From Chloroflexota bacterium (GTDB lineage: Bacteria > Chloroflexota > Anaerolineae > Anaerolineales > UBA11579), in assembly GCA_016191875.1 (NCBI GenBank), contig JACPVG010000002.1, positions 50,988-114,987 on the forward strand: 64,000 bases of DNA. The letters run 5' to 3'. Below are positions 26,901 to 35,163 of the stretch, in pieces (position 1 is the first letter of the stretch; every line of letters starts with the position of its first letter). The position numbers were made by a program, and so were the translations under genes. A model generated the notes under the pieces. The model did not search any database. It was not told the origin of the DNA and was given only the letters and a program-made list of their open reading frames with translations.

Positions 26901-27834
26901 CCTGATAGCGGCGGCGCAGGCCCTGTTCGCACAACTCCGCCAGATAGGTCTGGGTGGTATAGCCGGCGGGCACCTCGAAATCGGGCAGGTGGTAGCCATC
27001 TGTGCTGAGGTCCACCTGGCAGCGTTCGGCGATCAGCAAAGTGTTCTCCAGCGCGCCGGGCACGCCGGCGAACAGGGCGGCCATCTCCCCGGCCGATTTC
27101 AGGTAATACGAGCCGTCGCTCATCTTCATACGGTTCGGGTCGTTGAACAGGCTGCTGGTCTGGACGCACAGGAGAATATCCTGCAGGCGGGCGTCGGCCG
27201 GGTTGATGTAGTGCACGTCGTTGGTGGCGACGAAACGGCCCTGGTAGCGTTCGCCCAGCGCCAACAGGTCTTTGTTTAGCTGGGGGAGTTCGGGGATCTC
27301 GTGGCTCTGGAGCTCGATGAAGAACCGCTCGGGGCCGAAGACCTCGTAGTACCAGTCCAGTTTGCGGCGGGCGGCCTCCGGGTTCTCGCGCAGCAGGGCG
27401 CGCGGCACTTCGGCGCTCATGCAGCCGGACGTGCAGATGAGGCCCTCGCTGTGGGCGGCTAGGAATTCATGGTCGATGCGCGGGTAGTAGTAGAAGCCTT
27501 CCAGTTGGGCGGCCGAGGCGATCTTGAGCAGGTTCTGGTAGCCGGCCTGGCTTTCGGCCAGCAGTAACAGGTGGTGGGACTGGCGGTCCAGGTTGGGGTC
27601 TCTGTCCCGCATGGTGCGGGGGGCCAGGTAGGCCTCCAGCCCGATGATGGGCTTGACGCCCGCCGCGCGGGCGGCATGGAAGAACTCGATGACGCCGAAC
27701 AGGGTGCCATGGTCGGTGATGCCGAGCGCGCCCATGTTCATCTCTTTGGCGCGCTGCACAAGTTGCGGGATGTGGCTGAAGCCATCCAACAGCGAGTACT
27801 GGGTGTGAACGTGGAGATGGACGAAGTCGGACAT
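23869..27834 (-). CDS. dnaE: DNA polymerase III alpha subunit (DnaE)
   Basis: 1321 residues, longer than the roughly 1160 of E. coli DnaE. N-terminal PHP domain ([13 protein letters not shown] from residue 6, then GITDHGTL), polymerase core with the catalytic PDIDLDF and DDRRYE block, [26 protein letters not shown] and [10 protein letters not shown], a helix-hairpin-helix region, and an OB fold ([22 protein letters not shown]). Past about residue 1085 comes a Pro/Ala/Glu-rich linker of about 150 residues and a terminal domain of about 90 ([20 protein letters not shown] onwards). A TATAAT box at 27890-27885 lies about 50 nt upstream. It is the replicative polymerase. The 3' end is tandemly duplicated downstream. 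Confidence 0.97.
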   Translation of the reverse strand: MSDFVHLHVHTQYSLLDGFSHIPQLVQRAKEMNMGALGITDHGTLFGVIEFFHAARAAGVKPIIGLEAYLAPRTMRDRDPNLDRQSHHLLLLAESQAGYQNLLKIASAAQLEGFYYYPRIDHEFLAAHSEGLICTSGCMSAEVPRALLRENPEAARRKLDWYYEVFGPERFFIELQSHEIPELPQLNKDLLALGERYQGRFVATNDVHYINPADARLQDILLCVQTSSLFNDPNRMKMSDGSYYLKSAGEMAALFAGVPGALENTLLIAERCQVDLSTDGYHLPDFEVPAGYTTQTYLAELCEQGLRRRYQDDAERADIRTRLDYELGVIDTMGFNAYFLIVWDLCRHAGEQGIWYNARGSAAGSIVAYALEITLVDPIAHGLIFERFLNPGRVSMPDIDLDFQDDRRYELMEYCANKYGDDKVAAIITFGTMKARAAVRDVGRVLDIPQGEVDAVAKLIPNIPGKAVTIEEALTEIPDLRQEYESKPYMRELIDTARQLEGSIRNAGTHAAGVVVTDRPIVEYIPLHRPTNNAEDTPIKTVTQFEMATIDQLGLLKIDFLGLSTLTIMQRACDLIRQRHGVAFDLYNIPLDDPATYEMLGRGETAGVFQLEGAGMTRWVKEMKPTRLDHIVAMVALFRPGPMEFIPDYIRRMHGEEEVTYRHPDMASILEETYGITVYQEQIMYTAMKMAGYTASDADFLRKAVAKKNEEVLLQNRAKFVEGAVANGVSQAVADLIFNDWEAFARYGFPKGHAADYAVIAVETAYLKCNYPVEYMTALLSVSKNDTDKVAFYVADCRNLGVAVLPPDVNHSDFDFSIDDSTGGAGSIRFGLGAVKNVGQGPVEAIMHARRDGSFESLNQLAERLDLRKVGKRAFECLIKVGALDGFGARLALLNVMDQVVALSASYWQAVESGQLSFFGGESGLTQPIVLPPVNEEVNRREMLNWERELVGMYVSDHPLTPVMEELKQFITHTAGTLAQAENGQHVRVAGLVSRVRKHYTKKGDEMAFIGLEDTAGVMELVVFPRTWKESAALLEFDKVVLIDGKVDSAQGEPKILVDRVRTQERIVEAASEARPPRRSAAAAPEAESSPEPRMAESMPDPHAAPLELDDEGEVALHVAEAGAYYGMDDGLPPPPEAPPNAWFDQPAAPKPQQPASADQTDDGAPEDETQNIEVPVMDEALEPALAAPEPKPAPAPQPAAPGPATAAAPAEEPVLPLPPPRLPEAQRPPLARGDAPPQMVTVVLRSTGDRARDILRMRRIHGMLISYPGHDRFAIYVIERKRGYRLEFPNDTTALHDELRARLEQVVGAENVKIEPILFQ

Positions 27835-27884
27835 GGGTTGGGCTGGCCGGCGCGCCCGGATTGCGGGCAGCGCACTCGACTTCG

Positions 27885-27890
27885 ATTATA
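27885..27890 (-). promoter_or_regulatory. -10 box upstream of dnaE
   Basis: TATAAT on the minus strand, 50 nt before the dnaE ATG. No clear -35 hexamer is seen at 16-18 nt. Confidence 0.45.
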
Positions 27891-27923
27891 GCATCCGGCC
27901 TCCGGCAGCCGCCCTGCGCGGGG

Positions 27924-27946
27924 CTTAAAGAATTGAATTCTTTAAG
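27924..27946. repeat. Triloop hairpin, 10-bp AT-rich stem
   Basis: CTTAAAGAAT, loop TGA, ATTCTTTAAG, a perfect inverted repeat between the divergently placed 5' end of dnaE and the 3' end of the next minus-strand gene. It could end that gene's message, though a U-run is lacking. Confidence 0.6.
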
Positions 27947-27955
27947 ATGGCCCGC

Positions 27956-28966
27956 TCAACCGCCCGCCTCGCTGCGGGCTTTCTCCACCCCCAGAATGTA
28001 GCCCTGGATGTCGGCCAGCAGGAAATCCAGCCAGGCGGCGGCATAGGGATTGATGCGCGTGCTCAGGCGGTAGGAACTGTACAGGTGCAGGCGCACCTGG
28101 CCGTGCCCCAGATCCTCGATGACGTAGCCGTCATCCACCATGTCGAACAGCGGCCCGCCGATGGCCTCCAGCGGCGCGGTGCGCGAAGTGTGCCCGGCGG
28201 CGTCGGCGGTCAGTTCCACCCAGTAGGACACGCCCGGCTCCAGCCGGGTGATCCGGCCGTCGAAGGCCAGACCATCTTCCCACTCGCCGCGCCGGATGCA
28301 GCCGACCTGCTCGCAGGCCATGCGGGCTTCCAGGGGGCGCGGCAGGCCAAGGAGATGGAAAACGGCTTCGCGCCGTTCCCCCGGCCCGATGGGCTGCAAC
28401 GTGGTGATATTGGCCCAGACCGTCTCCGGCGAGGCGGCGATGACCAGCGAGGAATGCACCTGGCGCACTTCGCTGCGCACCGGGAAGCGGGCCTCAACCG
28501 GGGCGGCGAGGTAGGGCAGGAGCAGAGCAAAGATGACAACCCCCAGCATGGATTGGGGCTGGTTTCGCTTGTCGCGCTGATGGGCAATCGCCGCGCCGAC
28601 CAGGCCGCCGATGACCGCCTCGACCATGAAGGCCGGCGTGGCGATGAGGATGCAGAAGGCGTACTCCAGGGCGATGACGACCGAGAAGACTTCGGCCACA
28701 AGAAGCGCGAGCAGGGGCGCGCTGAGCCAGAACAGCCGCCCGGAGCGTTGTTCCCGGGTGGCCGCCAGCCCGGTGACGAACCCCAGGACGAGCGGCGAAA
28801 ACAGCAGAAAACTGATTCCCAGGGTCGCGTAGACATCTCGAAAGGTTCCCGCCTGCTCAAACACCAGACGGCAGACGATGCCGTAGAGGACGCCAAAGGC
28901 GACGCCGGAGAGCGGCGCGAAGAACCGTCTGGTGTTTTGCAGAAGCCCGGACAAGGAAGTTTTCAT
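27956..28966 (-). CDS. Membrane protein with C-terminal START/SRPBCC-like domain
   Basis: 336 residues. Four hydrophobic helices fill the first about 150 residues (FAPLSGVAFGVLYGIVCRLVF; TLGISFLLFSPLVLGFVTGLA; LFWLSAPLLALLVAEVFSVVI; AFCILIATPAFMVEAVIGGLV). After a further hydrophobic stretch (SMLGVVIFALLLPYL) a soluble domain of about 165 residues begins with VHSSLVIAASPETVWANITTLQPIG and continues to RLHLYSSYRLSTRINPYAAAWLDFL, the pattern of SRPBCC lipid- or ligand-binding proteins. Function unknown; the domain probably lies on one membrane face and binds a hydrophobic ligand. It is divergent from the CBS-permease pair, with 203 nt between. Confidence 0.75.
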   Translation of the reverse strand: MKTSLSGLLQNTRRFFAPLSGVAFGVLYGIVCRLVFEQAGTFRDVYATLGISFLLFSPLVLGFVTGLAATREQRSGRLFWLSAPLLALLVAEVFSVVIALEYAFCILIATPAFMVEAVIGGLVGAAIAHQRDKRNQPQSMLGVVIFALLLPYLAAPVEARFPVRSEVRQVHSSLVIAASPETVWANITTLQPIGPGERREAVFHLLGLPRPLEARMACEQVGCIRRGEWEDGLAFDGRITRLEPGVSYWVELTADAAGHTSRTAPLEAIGGPLFDMVDDGYVIEDLGHGQVRLHLYSSYRLSTRINPYAAAWLDFLLADIQGYILGVEKARSEAGG

Positions 28967-29169
28967 GCAGATCTCCAGCGCGGCGGCGTTCAGCCAAAGC
29001 CTCGACTCCAGATTGGGCGCGCCCTGTACAGAGCGAGTTTACTCCAGATTCGCGGTCGTATTTGCGCCAGGCCTGGTCAGATACCCTGCCACCCAAAGAT
29101 GTTATGATTTCGTTGACCGCGTACGCTGCCTGCGCGCGGCACAGCCACCCCGCAGGAGGTGCAACAGCC

Positions 29170-29640
29170 ATGATTCGAAAGACGACGATCGGCCAATGGA
29201 TGAAGAAGAATGTCATCACCATCCAGAGCGGGGCCAGCCTGGAGGACGCCGCCCGGCTGATGGTAGAAAAGAAGATCGGCAGCCTGCCCATCCTGGATGA
29301 GAGCCGCCAGCTCATCGGCTTGCTTTCGATCAACAAGATCATTGCCGTGCTCCTGCCAGATTTCGTCTCCCTGCTGGAGAACATCGATTTCGTGAAGGAC
29401 TTCGGCGCATTCAAGATCGTCTCGCCGGAGGACTTTGAACAGGTCAGCCACCTCACCATCAACGAGATCATGGAAACGCCGGTGGCCGTGGAAGAAGACT
29501 GCTCCCTGGTACGCGCCCTTTCCATCATGAAGAAACACGACCTGCGCGACCTGCTGGTGGTCAGGAACGGCCAGTTGGCCGGTATCGCATCCTGGGTGGA
29601 TGTCGGCCGCGCCTTCCTCAGCGCAGCCCTGGGCGTTTAG
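29170..29640 (+). CDS. Two-CBS-domain regulatory protein
   Basis: 156 residues from the ATG at 29170 with AGGAGG at 29154-29159. Two CBS motifs: IGQWMKKNVITIQSGASLEDAARLM with IGSLPILDESRQLIGLLS, and INEIMETPVAVEEDCSLVRALSIM with LRDLLVVRNGQLAGIASWVDV. CBS pairs bind adenosyl nucleotides and gate enzymes or transporters. The gene starts the plus-strand unit, and an ion permease begins 24 nt after its stop, so it most likely senses energy or nucleotide state for that transporter. No other domain is present. Confidence 0.9.
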   Translation: MIRKTTIGQWMKKNVITIQSGASLEDAARLMVEKKIGSLPILDESRQLIGLLSINKIIAVLLPDFVSLLENIDFVKDFGAFKIVSPEDFEQVSHLTINEIMETPVAVEEDCSLVRALSIMKKHDLRDLLVVRNGQLAGIASWVDVGRAFLSAALGV

Positions 29641-29664
29641 CCCTAATACCAGGGAAAACGAAAC

Positions 29665-30945
29665 GTGGACTATATACTTTCGGGCTTACTCTTTCTCATC
29701 ACCTTCGCCGGCATCCTTTCGGAGAAGGTGCACCGTACTATTATCGCCATGGTGGGCGCGGCGCTGATGGTGGCGGTCGGCATCCTGCGCGGGTTCTACG
29801 ACCAGGAAGCCGCCATCGCCGCCATCGATTTCAACACGCTCGGCCTGCTGCTGGGCATGATGATCCTGGTGGCCATGCTCGCCCGCACCGGTTTCTTTGA
29901 ATACCTGGCAACGTACACCGCCAAGCGCTCCAGGGGCGACCCGTGGAAACTGCTGGTCGTCCTGAGCGTGATCACCACTCTGGCATCCATGTTCCTGGAC
30001 AATGTGACAACAGTGGTGTTGATCGCGCCGGTGACAGTGCTCATCGCCGAGATCCTGGGCATTAACCCGATTCCCTTCCTGTTGGCGGAAGCGCTGCTGG
30101 CCAACACCGGCGGCGTGGCAACGCTGATTGGCGACCCGCCCAATATCTTGATCGGCTCGGCGGCCGGTTTTTCGTTTATCGACTTCCTCGTACATCTGGC
30201 GCCCATCGTGCTGGTGGCCTGGGTGGTGGCGCTGCTGCTGTTGCGCGTGCTCTTCCGCCGGGAACTGGCCGAGACCTCCAAGAACGTGGAAGCGCTCTAC
30301 AAATTGGATGAGGGCGAGGTGTTGCGCGACCGCACGTCCCTGAGAAAACTGCTGGTCGTCCTGGGCGCGACCATCCTGCTGTTCTTCCTGCACAACTTCC
30401 TGCATCTTTCCCCGGCGTTCGTCGCCCTGCTTGGGGCCTCGGCGGCGCTGCTGTGGGTGCGGCCGGATGTCGAGGAGATTCTCAAAGAGGTGGAATGGCA
30501 CGTGCTGCTCTTCTTTGCGGCGCTGTTCGTCACGGTGGGCGGCGTGGAGGCCACCGGGTTGTTGCACCTGGTGGCGGAACGGTTGACCCAGATCACCTCA
30601 GAGAACCTGCTGCTCGCCGGCCTGGCCGTCATCTGGATCTCGGCGGCGCTTTCCGCCATCGTGGACAACATCCCATTCACCATCATCATGATCCCGGTGC
30701 TGCTGGACCTGGGCGCCACCGGGCTGGACATCACGCCGTTGTGGTGGGCGCTGGCGCTGGGGGCTGGTTTTGGCGGCAATGGCACGCCCATCGGTTCGAC
30801 CGCCAATATCATTATCGTTTCGATCAGCGGCAAGACCCGCCACCCGATCACCACCCGCATCTGGCTGCGGGTGGGCCTGCCAATCATGCTGGCGGTCAGC
30901 CTGGTAGCCTCGCTGCTGTACGCGCTGACCTTCCGTTTCATGTGA
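29665..30945 (+). CDS. ArsB/NhaD/SLC13-type ion transporter
   Basis: 426 residues, GTG start with AGGGA 10 nt upstream. About 11-12 membrane helices arranged as two similar halves. Family marks of the ion-transporter superfamily: GMMILVAMLARTGFFEYLA, LDNVTTVVLIAPVTV, NTGGVATLIGDPPNILIG in the first half, VDNIPFTIIMIPVLLDLG and GAGFGGNGTPIGSTANIIIV in the second. This group includes ArsB arsenite exporters, NhaD Na+/H+ antiporters and dicarboxylate permeases; the ion cannot be decided from sequence. The CBS protein encoded directly upstream is probably its regulator. There is no arsR or arsC nearby, which weakens an arsenic role. Confidence 0.87.
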   Translation: MDYILSGLLFLITFAGILSEKVHRTIIAMVGAALMVAVGILRGFYDQEAAIAAIDFNTLGLLLGMMILVAMLARTGFFEYLATYTAKRSRGDPWKLLVVLSVITTLASMFLDNVTTVVLIAPVTVLIAEILGINPIPFLLAEALLANTGGVATLIGDPPNILIGSAAGFSFIDFLVHLAPIVLVAWVVALLLLRVLFRRELAETSKNVEALYKLDEGEVLRDRTSLRKLLVVLGATILLFFLHNFLHLSPAFVALLGASAALLWVRPDVEEILKEVEWHVLLFFAALFVTVGGVEATGLLHLVAERLTQITSENLLLAGLAVIWISAALSAIVDNIPFTIIMIPVLLDLGATGLDITPLWWALALGAGFGGNGTPIGSTANIIIVSISGKTRHPITTRIWLRVGLPIMLAVSLVASLLYALTFRFM

Positions 30946-31019
30946 GCCGGGCGAAAGGCCGGGGCGCGCCTCCTCCGAAACAATGACCGACAGGGCGCAC
31001 AAAAGGCAGGAACCCGGTC

Positions 31020-31048
31020 TTGCCAGCCAGCGTTAAGGGCAGTACAGT
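31020..31048 (+). promoter_or_regulatory. Promoter of the 293-aa lipoprotein
   Basis: TTGCCA (31020-31025), 17-nt spacer, TACAGT (31043-31048); the start codon is 48 nt downstream. Confidence 0.5.
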
Positions 31049-31096
31049 ACACAGGCAGCGTCGGCTGCCGAAAAGCCACGCGCAAGGACGGGCATC

Positions 31097-31978
31097 ATGA
31101 CCAGTTTGCCTTATCGGACGTTGTTCCTGTTCGGGCTGGCGGCGTTGCTGGGGCTGGCCTGCGGGCTGGCCGCACCGGCGGCCGCAACACCCCCGGTGCA
31201 AGACCTGAGCGCCCTGGACACCCAGGTGGCGCTGACGGTGGCCGCCGCCCGGGTGGAATTCACCGCCACTGTCCAGCAGCAGGCGACGGAGCAGGCTGCC
31301 AGCCAGACGCCCGCGCCGCCCAGCGCCACCCAGGCACCCACCGACACCCCCCAGCCGACGGATACGCCGCCCCCGACGGCCACTGCCACGCTCGCCAACG
31401 AAGACCCGCGCGCCGCACTCGGCGATCCGGACTGGCGCGACCCCTTCAACGCCGCGGGGAACTGGACCCTGTTCAACACGGATGACGTGCGCACCGAGAT
31501 CAAGGACGGTAAGTTTCTCTACACGATGAAGACGGCTCAGGGGCCGAGCAGCTGGACGATCTCGTGGCCGGCGGTGAAGGATTTCTATCTGGAAGCCACG
31601 GCCATTACCCCGGCCGCCTGCGCCGGCAAAGACCGCTACGGATTGATGTTCCGCGCCCCCGACCCGAACCACGGTTACATCTTCAGTTTCTCATGCGATG
31701 GGATGTACCGGCTCGCCACGTGGGACGGCAAGGACTTTGATATCCTCATCGACTGGACCGCAGATGCCGCCATCCTGGCCGGGCCGAACCAGACCAACCG
31801 CATCGGCGTGCGAGCGGTGGGCAACACCATCCGGTTATACGCCAATGGCGTACTACTGGATGAGATCACCGACAGCGAGTACAACGATGAATACAAGTTC
31901 GGCTTCAACGTAGGCGCCGAGAAGACGGATGGCTTCACCGTCGCCTTCGACGAGATCGCTTATTGGGAGATCAAATAA
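31097..31978 (+). CDS. Lipoprotein with concanavalin-like C-terminal domain
   Basis: 293 residues. Signal peptide ending in lipobox LGLAC (about residues 18-22), a Gln/Thr/Pro-rich linker to about residue 100, then a beta-rich domain: FNAAGNWTLFNTDDVRTEIKDG, FYLEATAITPAACAGKDRYGLMFRAPDP, NRIGVRAVGNTIRLYANGVLLDEITDSEY, FGFNVGAEKTDGFTVAFDEIAYWEI. This is the layout of laminin-G/concanavalin-like jelly rolls common in exported Chloroflexota proteins, which bind carbohydrates or act as glycosidase-like modules. No catalytic residue is evident. It has its own promoter and terminator, so it is a monocistronic unit. Confidence 0.82.
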   Translation: MTSLPYRTLFLFGLAALLGLACGLAAPAAATPPVQDLSALDTQVALTVAAARVEFTATVQQQATEQAASQTPAPPSATQAPTDTPQPTDTPPPTATATLANEDPRAALGDPDWRDPFNAAGNWTLFNTDDVRTEIKDGKFLYTMKTAQGPSSWTISWPAVKDFYLEATAITPAACAGKDRYGLMFRAPDPNHGYIFSFSCDGMYRLATWDGKDFDILIDWTADAAILAGPNQTNRIGVRAVGNTIRLYANGVLLDEITDSEYNDEYKFGFNVGAEKTDGFTVAFDEIAYWEIK

Positions 31979-32105
31979 CAGCAAGGCGTCCAGATTCCCG
32001 TGAAATCTGCCGAAACCTCCAATACCTGAGGAAACCTGCGTTGCGTTCATGGCAGGTACGTGGATAATCAGGGTGGAGAAAGGCATCTCCTTTCCCCCTC
32101 CCACG

Positions 32106-32140
32106 AAACTCTCCCGCCCAGGTGGGAGAGTTTTGTTTTT
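32106..32140 (+). terminator. Intrinsic terminator after the lipoprotein
   Basis: AAACTCTCCC (32106-32115), 8-nt loop, GGGAGAGTTT (32124-32133), then TGTTTTT. A perfect 10-bp stem on the plus strand. Confidence 0.85.
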
Positions 32141-32262
32141 GGAATCTCTATAAAAACCTCCAAAATATATACAAAACTATATTGCGCTTGAAGGCACAAT
32201 GGGCTACAGTCATGCCTGACCCGCAGACCGGATTTCAGGCACGCAAACATCCAGGAGCATTC

Positions 32263-33570
32263 ATGTCTCTCAAACGCATCCAACTCGGCCTGGTACACGT
32301 GGCAGTTGCCATGACGCTGGTGCCGATTAACAGCACGCTCAACCGTGTGATGATCAAGGAACTGGCGCTCTCGGCGGCGCTGGTTGGCGTGCTGGCTTCA
32401 CTGCCCTACCTCTTCTCGCCCATCCAGGTCGCCATCGGCTCGTTCGCGGACCGCAACCCGCTGCTGGGCTGGCGGCGCACACCCTACATCTTCGCCGGGC
32501 TGGCGCTGTGCGTGGTGGGCGTGGCGGTTGCCCCACAGGTGGCCTTCCTGATGGCCGAACAACCCGGCTTGGGCCTGCTGGCGGGGGCGCTGGCCTTCGG
32601 GGCCTGGGGCATGGGCTACAACCTCGCCACCGTGTCGTATTTCTCGCTGGCCACGGAACTCTCCGGCGAGCAGGGCCGGGCGCGCACCATCGCGGTGATG
32701 TTCATCATGATGATCGTGAGCATCATCGCCACTGCCGTCACCCTGGGGAACATGCTGGAGGTCTACACGCCGGAAACGCTCCAACGCGCCTTCTGGGTGG
32801 TGGGCGCGGCGGCCTTTACCCTGGGGCTGCTGGGCCTGCTCGGTCTGGAGCCGCGCCACCCGCAGGACGCGCCCGCCAGCGAGAACTACACCTGGCGCCA
32901 GATGGCCGCAGCCCTGACCGGCAACCCGCAAGTGCGGCGGTTTTTTATCTACCTGGTGCTGCTGTTCGTCGCCATCCTGGGGCAGGATATCCTGCTTGAG
33001 CCGTACGGCGCCCAGGCCTTCGGCCTGAGCGTACAGGCCACCACCCGCATCACCGCCTACTGGGGCATGTTCTTCCTTATCGCCATGGCGGCCGGCGGCG
33101 CGCTGGAGAGACGATTGGACAGGATCAGGCAGGCTCGCCTGGGCGCGTGGACCGGCATGGCGGCCTTCGCCCTCATCATCGCTTCCGGTCTGGCCGGGAC
33201 CCCCGGCCTGTTCTACCTGGGTGTGGTGCTGCTCGGCACGGCCACCGGCCTTTCCACCGTTTCCAACCTCTCACTGATGCTGGATATGACCAACCCCGGC
33301 CAGATTGGCCTGTACATCGGGGCGTGGGGCATGGCCAATGCCATGGCGCGGCTGGTCGGCAACGTGTTGAGCGGGACGGCTCGCGACCTGGCGACGTACT
33401 TCAGCGGCAACCACACTCTGGGCTACATGCTGGTGTTCGGCTTTGAACTGGCGCTGCTGGCGTTTTCGCTGCTCCTGCTGGCGGGCGTGGATGTGTCACT
33501 GTTCAGGAAGGACGCGCAAGTCCAGCTCTCTCCGCTTGAAAAAGCCGCCCTGGCGGGCGACATCGGTTAG
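32263..33570 (+). CDS. PucC/BCD-family major facilitator transporter
   Basis: 435 residues from the ATG at 32263, with CAGGAG about 7 nt upstream. Twelve hydrophobic helices. The N-terminus RIQLGLVHVAVAMTLVPINS, TLNRVMIKELALSAALVGVL, LPYLFSPIQVAIGSFADRNPLLGWRRTPYI is the hallmark of the PucC family, which in phototrophs is tied to light-harvesting complex assembly and bacteriochlorophyll handling. Close homologues also occur in non-phototrophs with unknown cargo. No bch, puf or puc gene lies in the window, so a photosynthetic role is unproven. Downstream, a DNA-binding regulator begins 9 nt later and a 7-TM protein overlaps that; the three form one operon. Confidence 0.85.
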   Translation: MSLKRIQLGLVHVAVAMTLVPINSTLNRVMIKELALSAALVGVLASLPYLFSPIQVAIGSFADRNPLLGWRRTPYIFAGLALCVVGVAVAPQVAFLMAEQPGLGLLAGALAFGAWGMGYNLATVSYFSLATELSGEQGRARTIAVMFIMMIVSIIATAVTLGNMLEVYTPETLQRAFWVVGAAAFTLGLLGLLGLEPRHPQDAPASENYTWRQMAAALTGNPQVRRFFIYLVLLFVAILGQDILLEPYGAQAFGLSVQATTRITAYWGMFFLIAMAAGGALERRLDRIRQARLGAWTGMAAFALIIASGLAGTPGLFYLGVVLLGTATGLSTVSNLSLMLDMTNPGQIGLYIGAWGMANAMARLVGNVLSGTARDLATYFSGNHTLGYMLVFGFELALLAFSLLLLAGVDVSLFRKDAQVQLSPLEKAALAGDIG

Positions 33571-33579
33571 ACTCCGGCT

Positions 33580-34218
33580 ATGGCGCGCGGCATGCCGAAC
33601 GACTGGCTGAACCTGAGCGACGTGGCGGACCTGCTGGGCGTGCACCCCAGCACGGTGCGCAACTGGGCCGACCAGCAGCGCCTGCCCGTGCACCGCACCC
33701 AGGGCGGCCACCGCCGCTTCCGCCGGGCGGAAGTGGAATTGTGGATGAAGTCGCAGCGGGCGGAGACGACTGAGGGCGCGACCATCATGGCCCAGAGCGC
33801 CCTGGGCTACGCCCGGATGCAGATCAGCGAAGCCCACCTGGAAGCCCAGGACTGGTACCGGAAACTGGATGAAACCGCCCGCACGGCCTACCGCCGCAGC
33901 GGGCGCGACCTGATGCAGGGTCTCATGCGCTACCAGGCCCTGGACCACGAAAAGGGCCAGCAGGAAGCCCGCGCCATCGGCGTGGACTACGCCAACATCG
34001 GTCGCCGCTCGGGCCTGACGGCGCTGGAGGCCGCGACGGCCTTCCTGTTCTTCCGCAACGTCCTGCAGAATGCCACGTTCCACGTGTACGAGTCGGCCGC
34101 CATCCATTCATCGACGGCATGGGGCGAGATGTTCCGCAAGATCAGCGACTACACCGACCGAATCCTGCTCGGCCTGCTGGAGACCTATGAATCCTTTCGC
34201 GATGGAGGCGGCAAATGA
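33580..34218 (+). CDS. MerR/excisionase-type HTH regulator with helical sensor domain
   Basis: 212 residues. Residues 9-57 are a winged-helix HTH of the MerR/Xis type: LNLSDVADLLGVHPSTVRNWADQ, then GGHRRFRRAEVELW. After a short linker, residues about 70-205 are nearly all helical (YARMQISEAHLEAQDWYRKLDE through TDRILLGLLETYESF), reminiscent of the N-terminal helical domain of RsbR-type co-antagonists, though this is only a resemblance. Its start is 9 nt after the transporter, and its stop overlaps the ATG of the 7-TM gene by 4 nt (ATGA), so all three products are made together. It probably controls this operon or a stress response. Confidence 0.8.
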   Translation: MARGMPNDWLNLSDVADLLGVHPSTVRNWADQQRLPVHRTQGGHRRFRRAEVELWMKSQRAETTEGATIMAQSALGYARMQISEAHLEAQDWYRKLDETARTAYRRSGRDLMQGLMRYQALDHEKGQQEARAIGVDYANIGRRSGLTALEAATAFLFFRNVLQNATFHVYESAAIHSSTAWGEMFRKISDYTDRILLGLLETYESFRDGGGK

Positions 34219-34904
34219 ACACTATTTCTGCGTTGGCGGCGGTGGTGGCGCTGGCGCTCGCTGGTTCAGTGTTTGAGCGCTATCGCGGCCGGGGCGGCGC
34301 GCATCTGCTGTTATGGTCGCTGGGTGCGTTGCTGTTCGGCGTGGGCGTGCTGGCCGAGACGATTTTGAGCGTGGGCTACCACCCAGCGGCGTTGAAAGCC
34401 TGGTATCTGACCGGGGCCATGCTCACCGCCCCCTGGCTGGGGCAGGGCACGGTGGCATTGCTCGTGCGCAAACGCGGCATCGCCCCAGCCTTGAGCACAG
34501 CGCTGCTGGTCGTGAGCCTGCTGTGCGTGGCGCTGGTGAGCGGCGCGGTGGTTGCTGGCGGGCCGTTCGACCCGGCCCTGCCCGTCGCGGCGCAGTACCG
34601 CGACCTGCTGGAACGTAGCAGCCTCATGGTCGTCCTGACCATCCTCCTCAACAGCTACGGCACGCTGGCGCTGGTGGGCGGGGCGATCTATTCGGCGTTC
34701 ATCTTCTGGCGCAAGCGCGTGCTGCGCAACCGCATGCTGGGCAACCTATTCATCGCCCTGGGCGGGCTGCTGCCTGCCAGCGGCGGCAGCGCGGTGGCAT
34801 TGGCGGGCGGTTTCGACTGGCATTCGTGGAGCCTGCTGCTAGGGGTGGCGGCGCTGTACATCGGCTACCTGTGGTCGACCACGCCGGACGCGGAAGACGG
34901 GTAA
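34215..34904 (+). CDS. Seven-helix membrane protein of unknown function
   Basis: 229 residues with seven predicted membrane helices, starting about residues 5, 31, 60, 91, 132, 174 and 203, and short loops. There is no retinal-type Lys in the last helix, so it is not a rhodopsin, and no known family was recognised. The start codon overlaps the stop of the HTH regulator (ATGA). Together with the PucC-like transporter and the regulator it forms a three-gene unit, so it may be a membrane sensor or co-transporter for that system. Confidence 0.75.
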   Translation: MNTISALAAVVALALAGSVFERYRGRGGAHLLLWSLGALLFGVGVLAETILSVGYHPAALKAWYLTGAMLTAPWLGQGTVALLVRKRGIAPALSTALLVVSLLCVALVSGAVVAGGPFDPALPVAAQYRDLLERSSLMVVLTILLNSYGTLALVGGAIYSAFIFWRKRVLRNRMLGNLFIALGGLLPASGGSAVALAGGFDWHSWSLLLGVAALYIGYLWSTTPDAEDG

Positions 34905-34916
34905 GCCTCTAATAGT

Positions 34917-34945
34917 TTGCACTTTTTTTCACAATATGCTATACT
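34917..34945 (+). promoter_or_regulatory. Promoter of the GltD-like gene
   Basis: TTGCAC (34917-34922), 17-nt spacer, TATACT (34940-34945), near the housekeeping sigma consensus. The start codon is at 35164, so the leader would be about 210 nt. Confidence 0.7.
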
Positions 34946-34974
34946 GGGGTGGCAATCTCCTCCTTCTGTCCCGC

Positions 34975-35157
34975 GAAGAGGCCGGCTCATTGGACCGGCC
35001 TCTTCCATTGCGGCCGACTCCGTTTGCCATAAATTCCCCAAAATTACTCTGATTTCTCTATGATGGGACACATGTCCTCAGACGATAAGGACATCTGCAA
35101 CTGCGGATTCAGGGCGGCTTCCCTTTTAATTAGCCTAGGTTTCACCTAAAGGAGCCG
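34975..35157 (+). other. Structured leader of the GltD-like gene
   Basis: Three hairpins: GAAGAGGCCGG / CCGGCCTCTTC (34975-35005, perfect 11-bp stem, 9-nt loop), ATGTCCT / AGGACAT (35072-35094), and a small TAGGT-TTC-ACCTA stem just before the ribosome site AAAGGAG. No known riboswitch consensus was recognised and there is no U-run after the first stem. Confidence 0.4.
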
Positions 35158-35163
35158 TTTGCA

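Noticed and set aside
25291..27279. A 662-codon plus-strand frame opposite dnaE
   Set aside because: Antisense of conserved polymerase motifs; no recognisable protein.
34215..34904. Rhodopsin identity for the seven-helix protein
   Set aside because: The last helix (WSLLLGVAALYIGYLWS) has no Lys for retinal attachment.
34952..35163. A possible glutamine or purine riboswitch before the GltD-like gene
   Set aside because: Hairpins are present but I could match no known riboswitch core; kept only as a structured leader.
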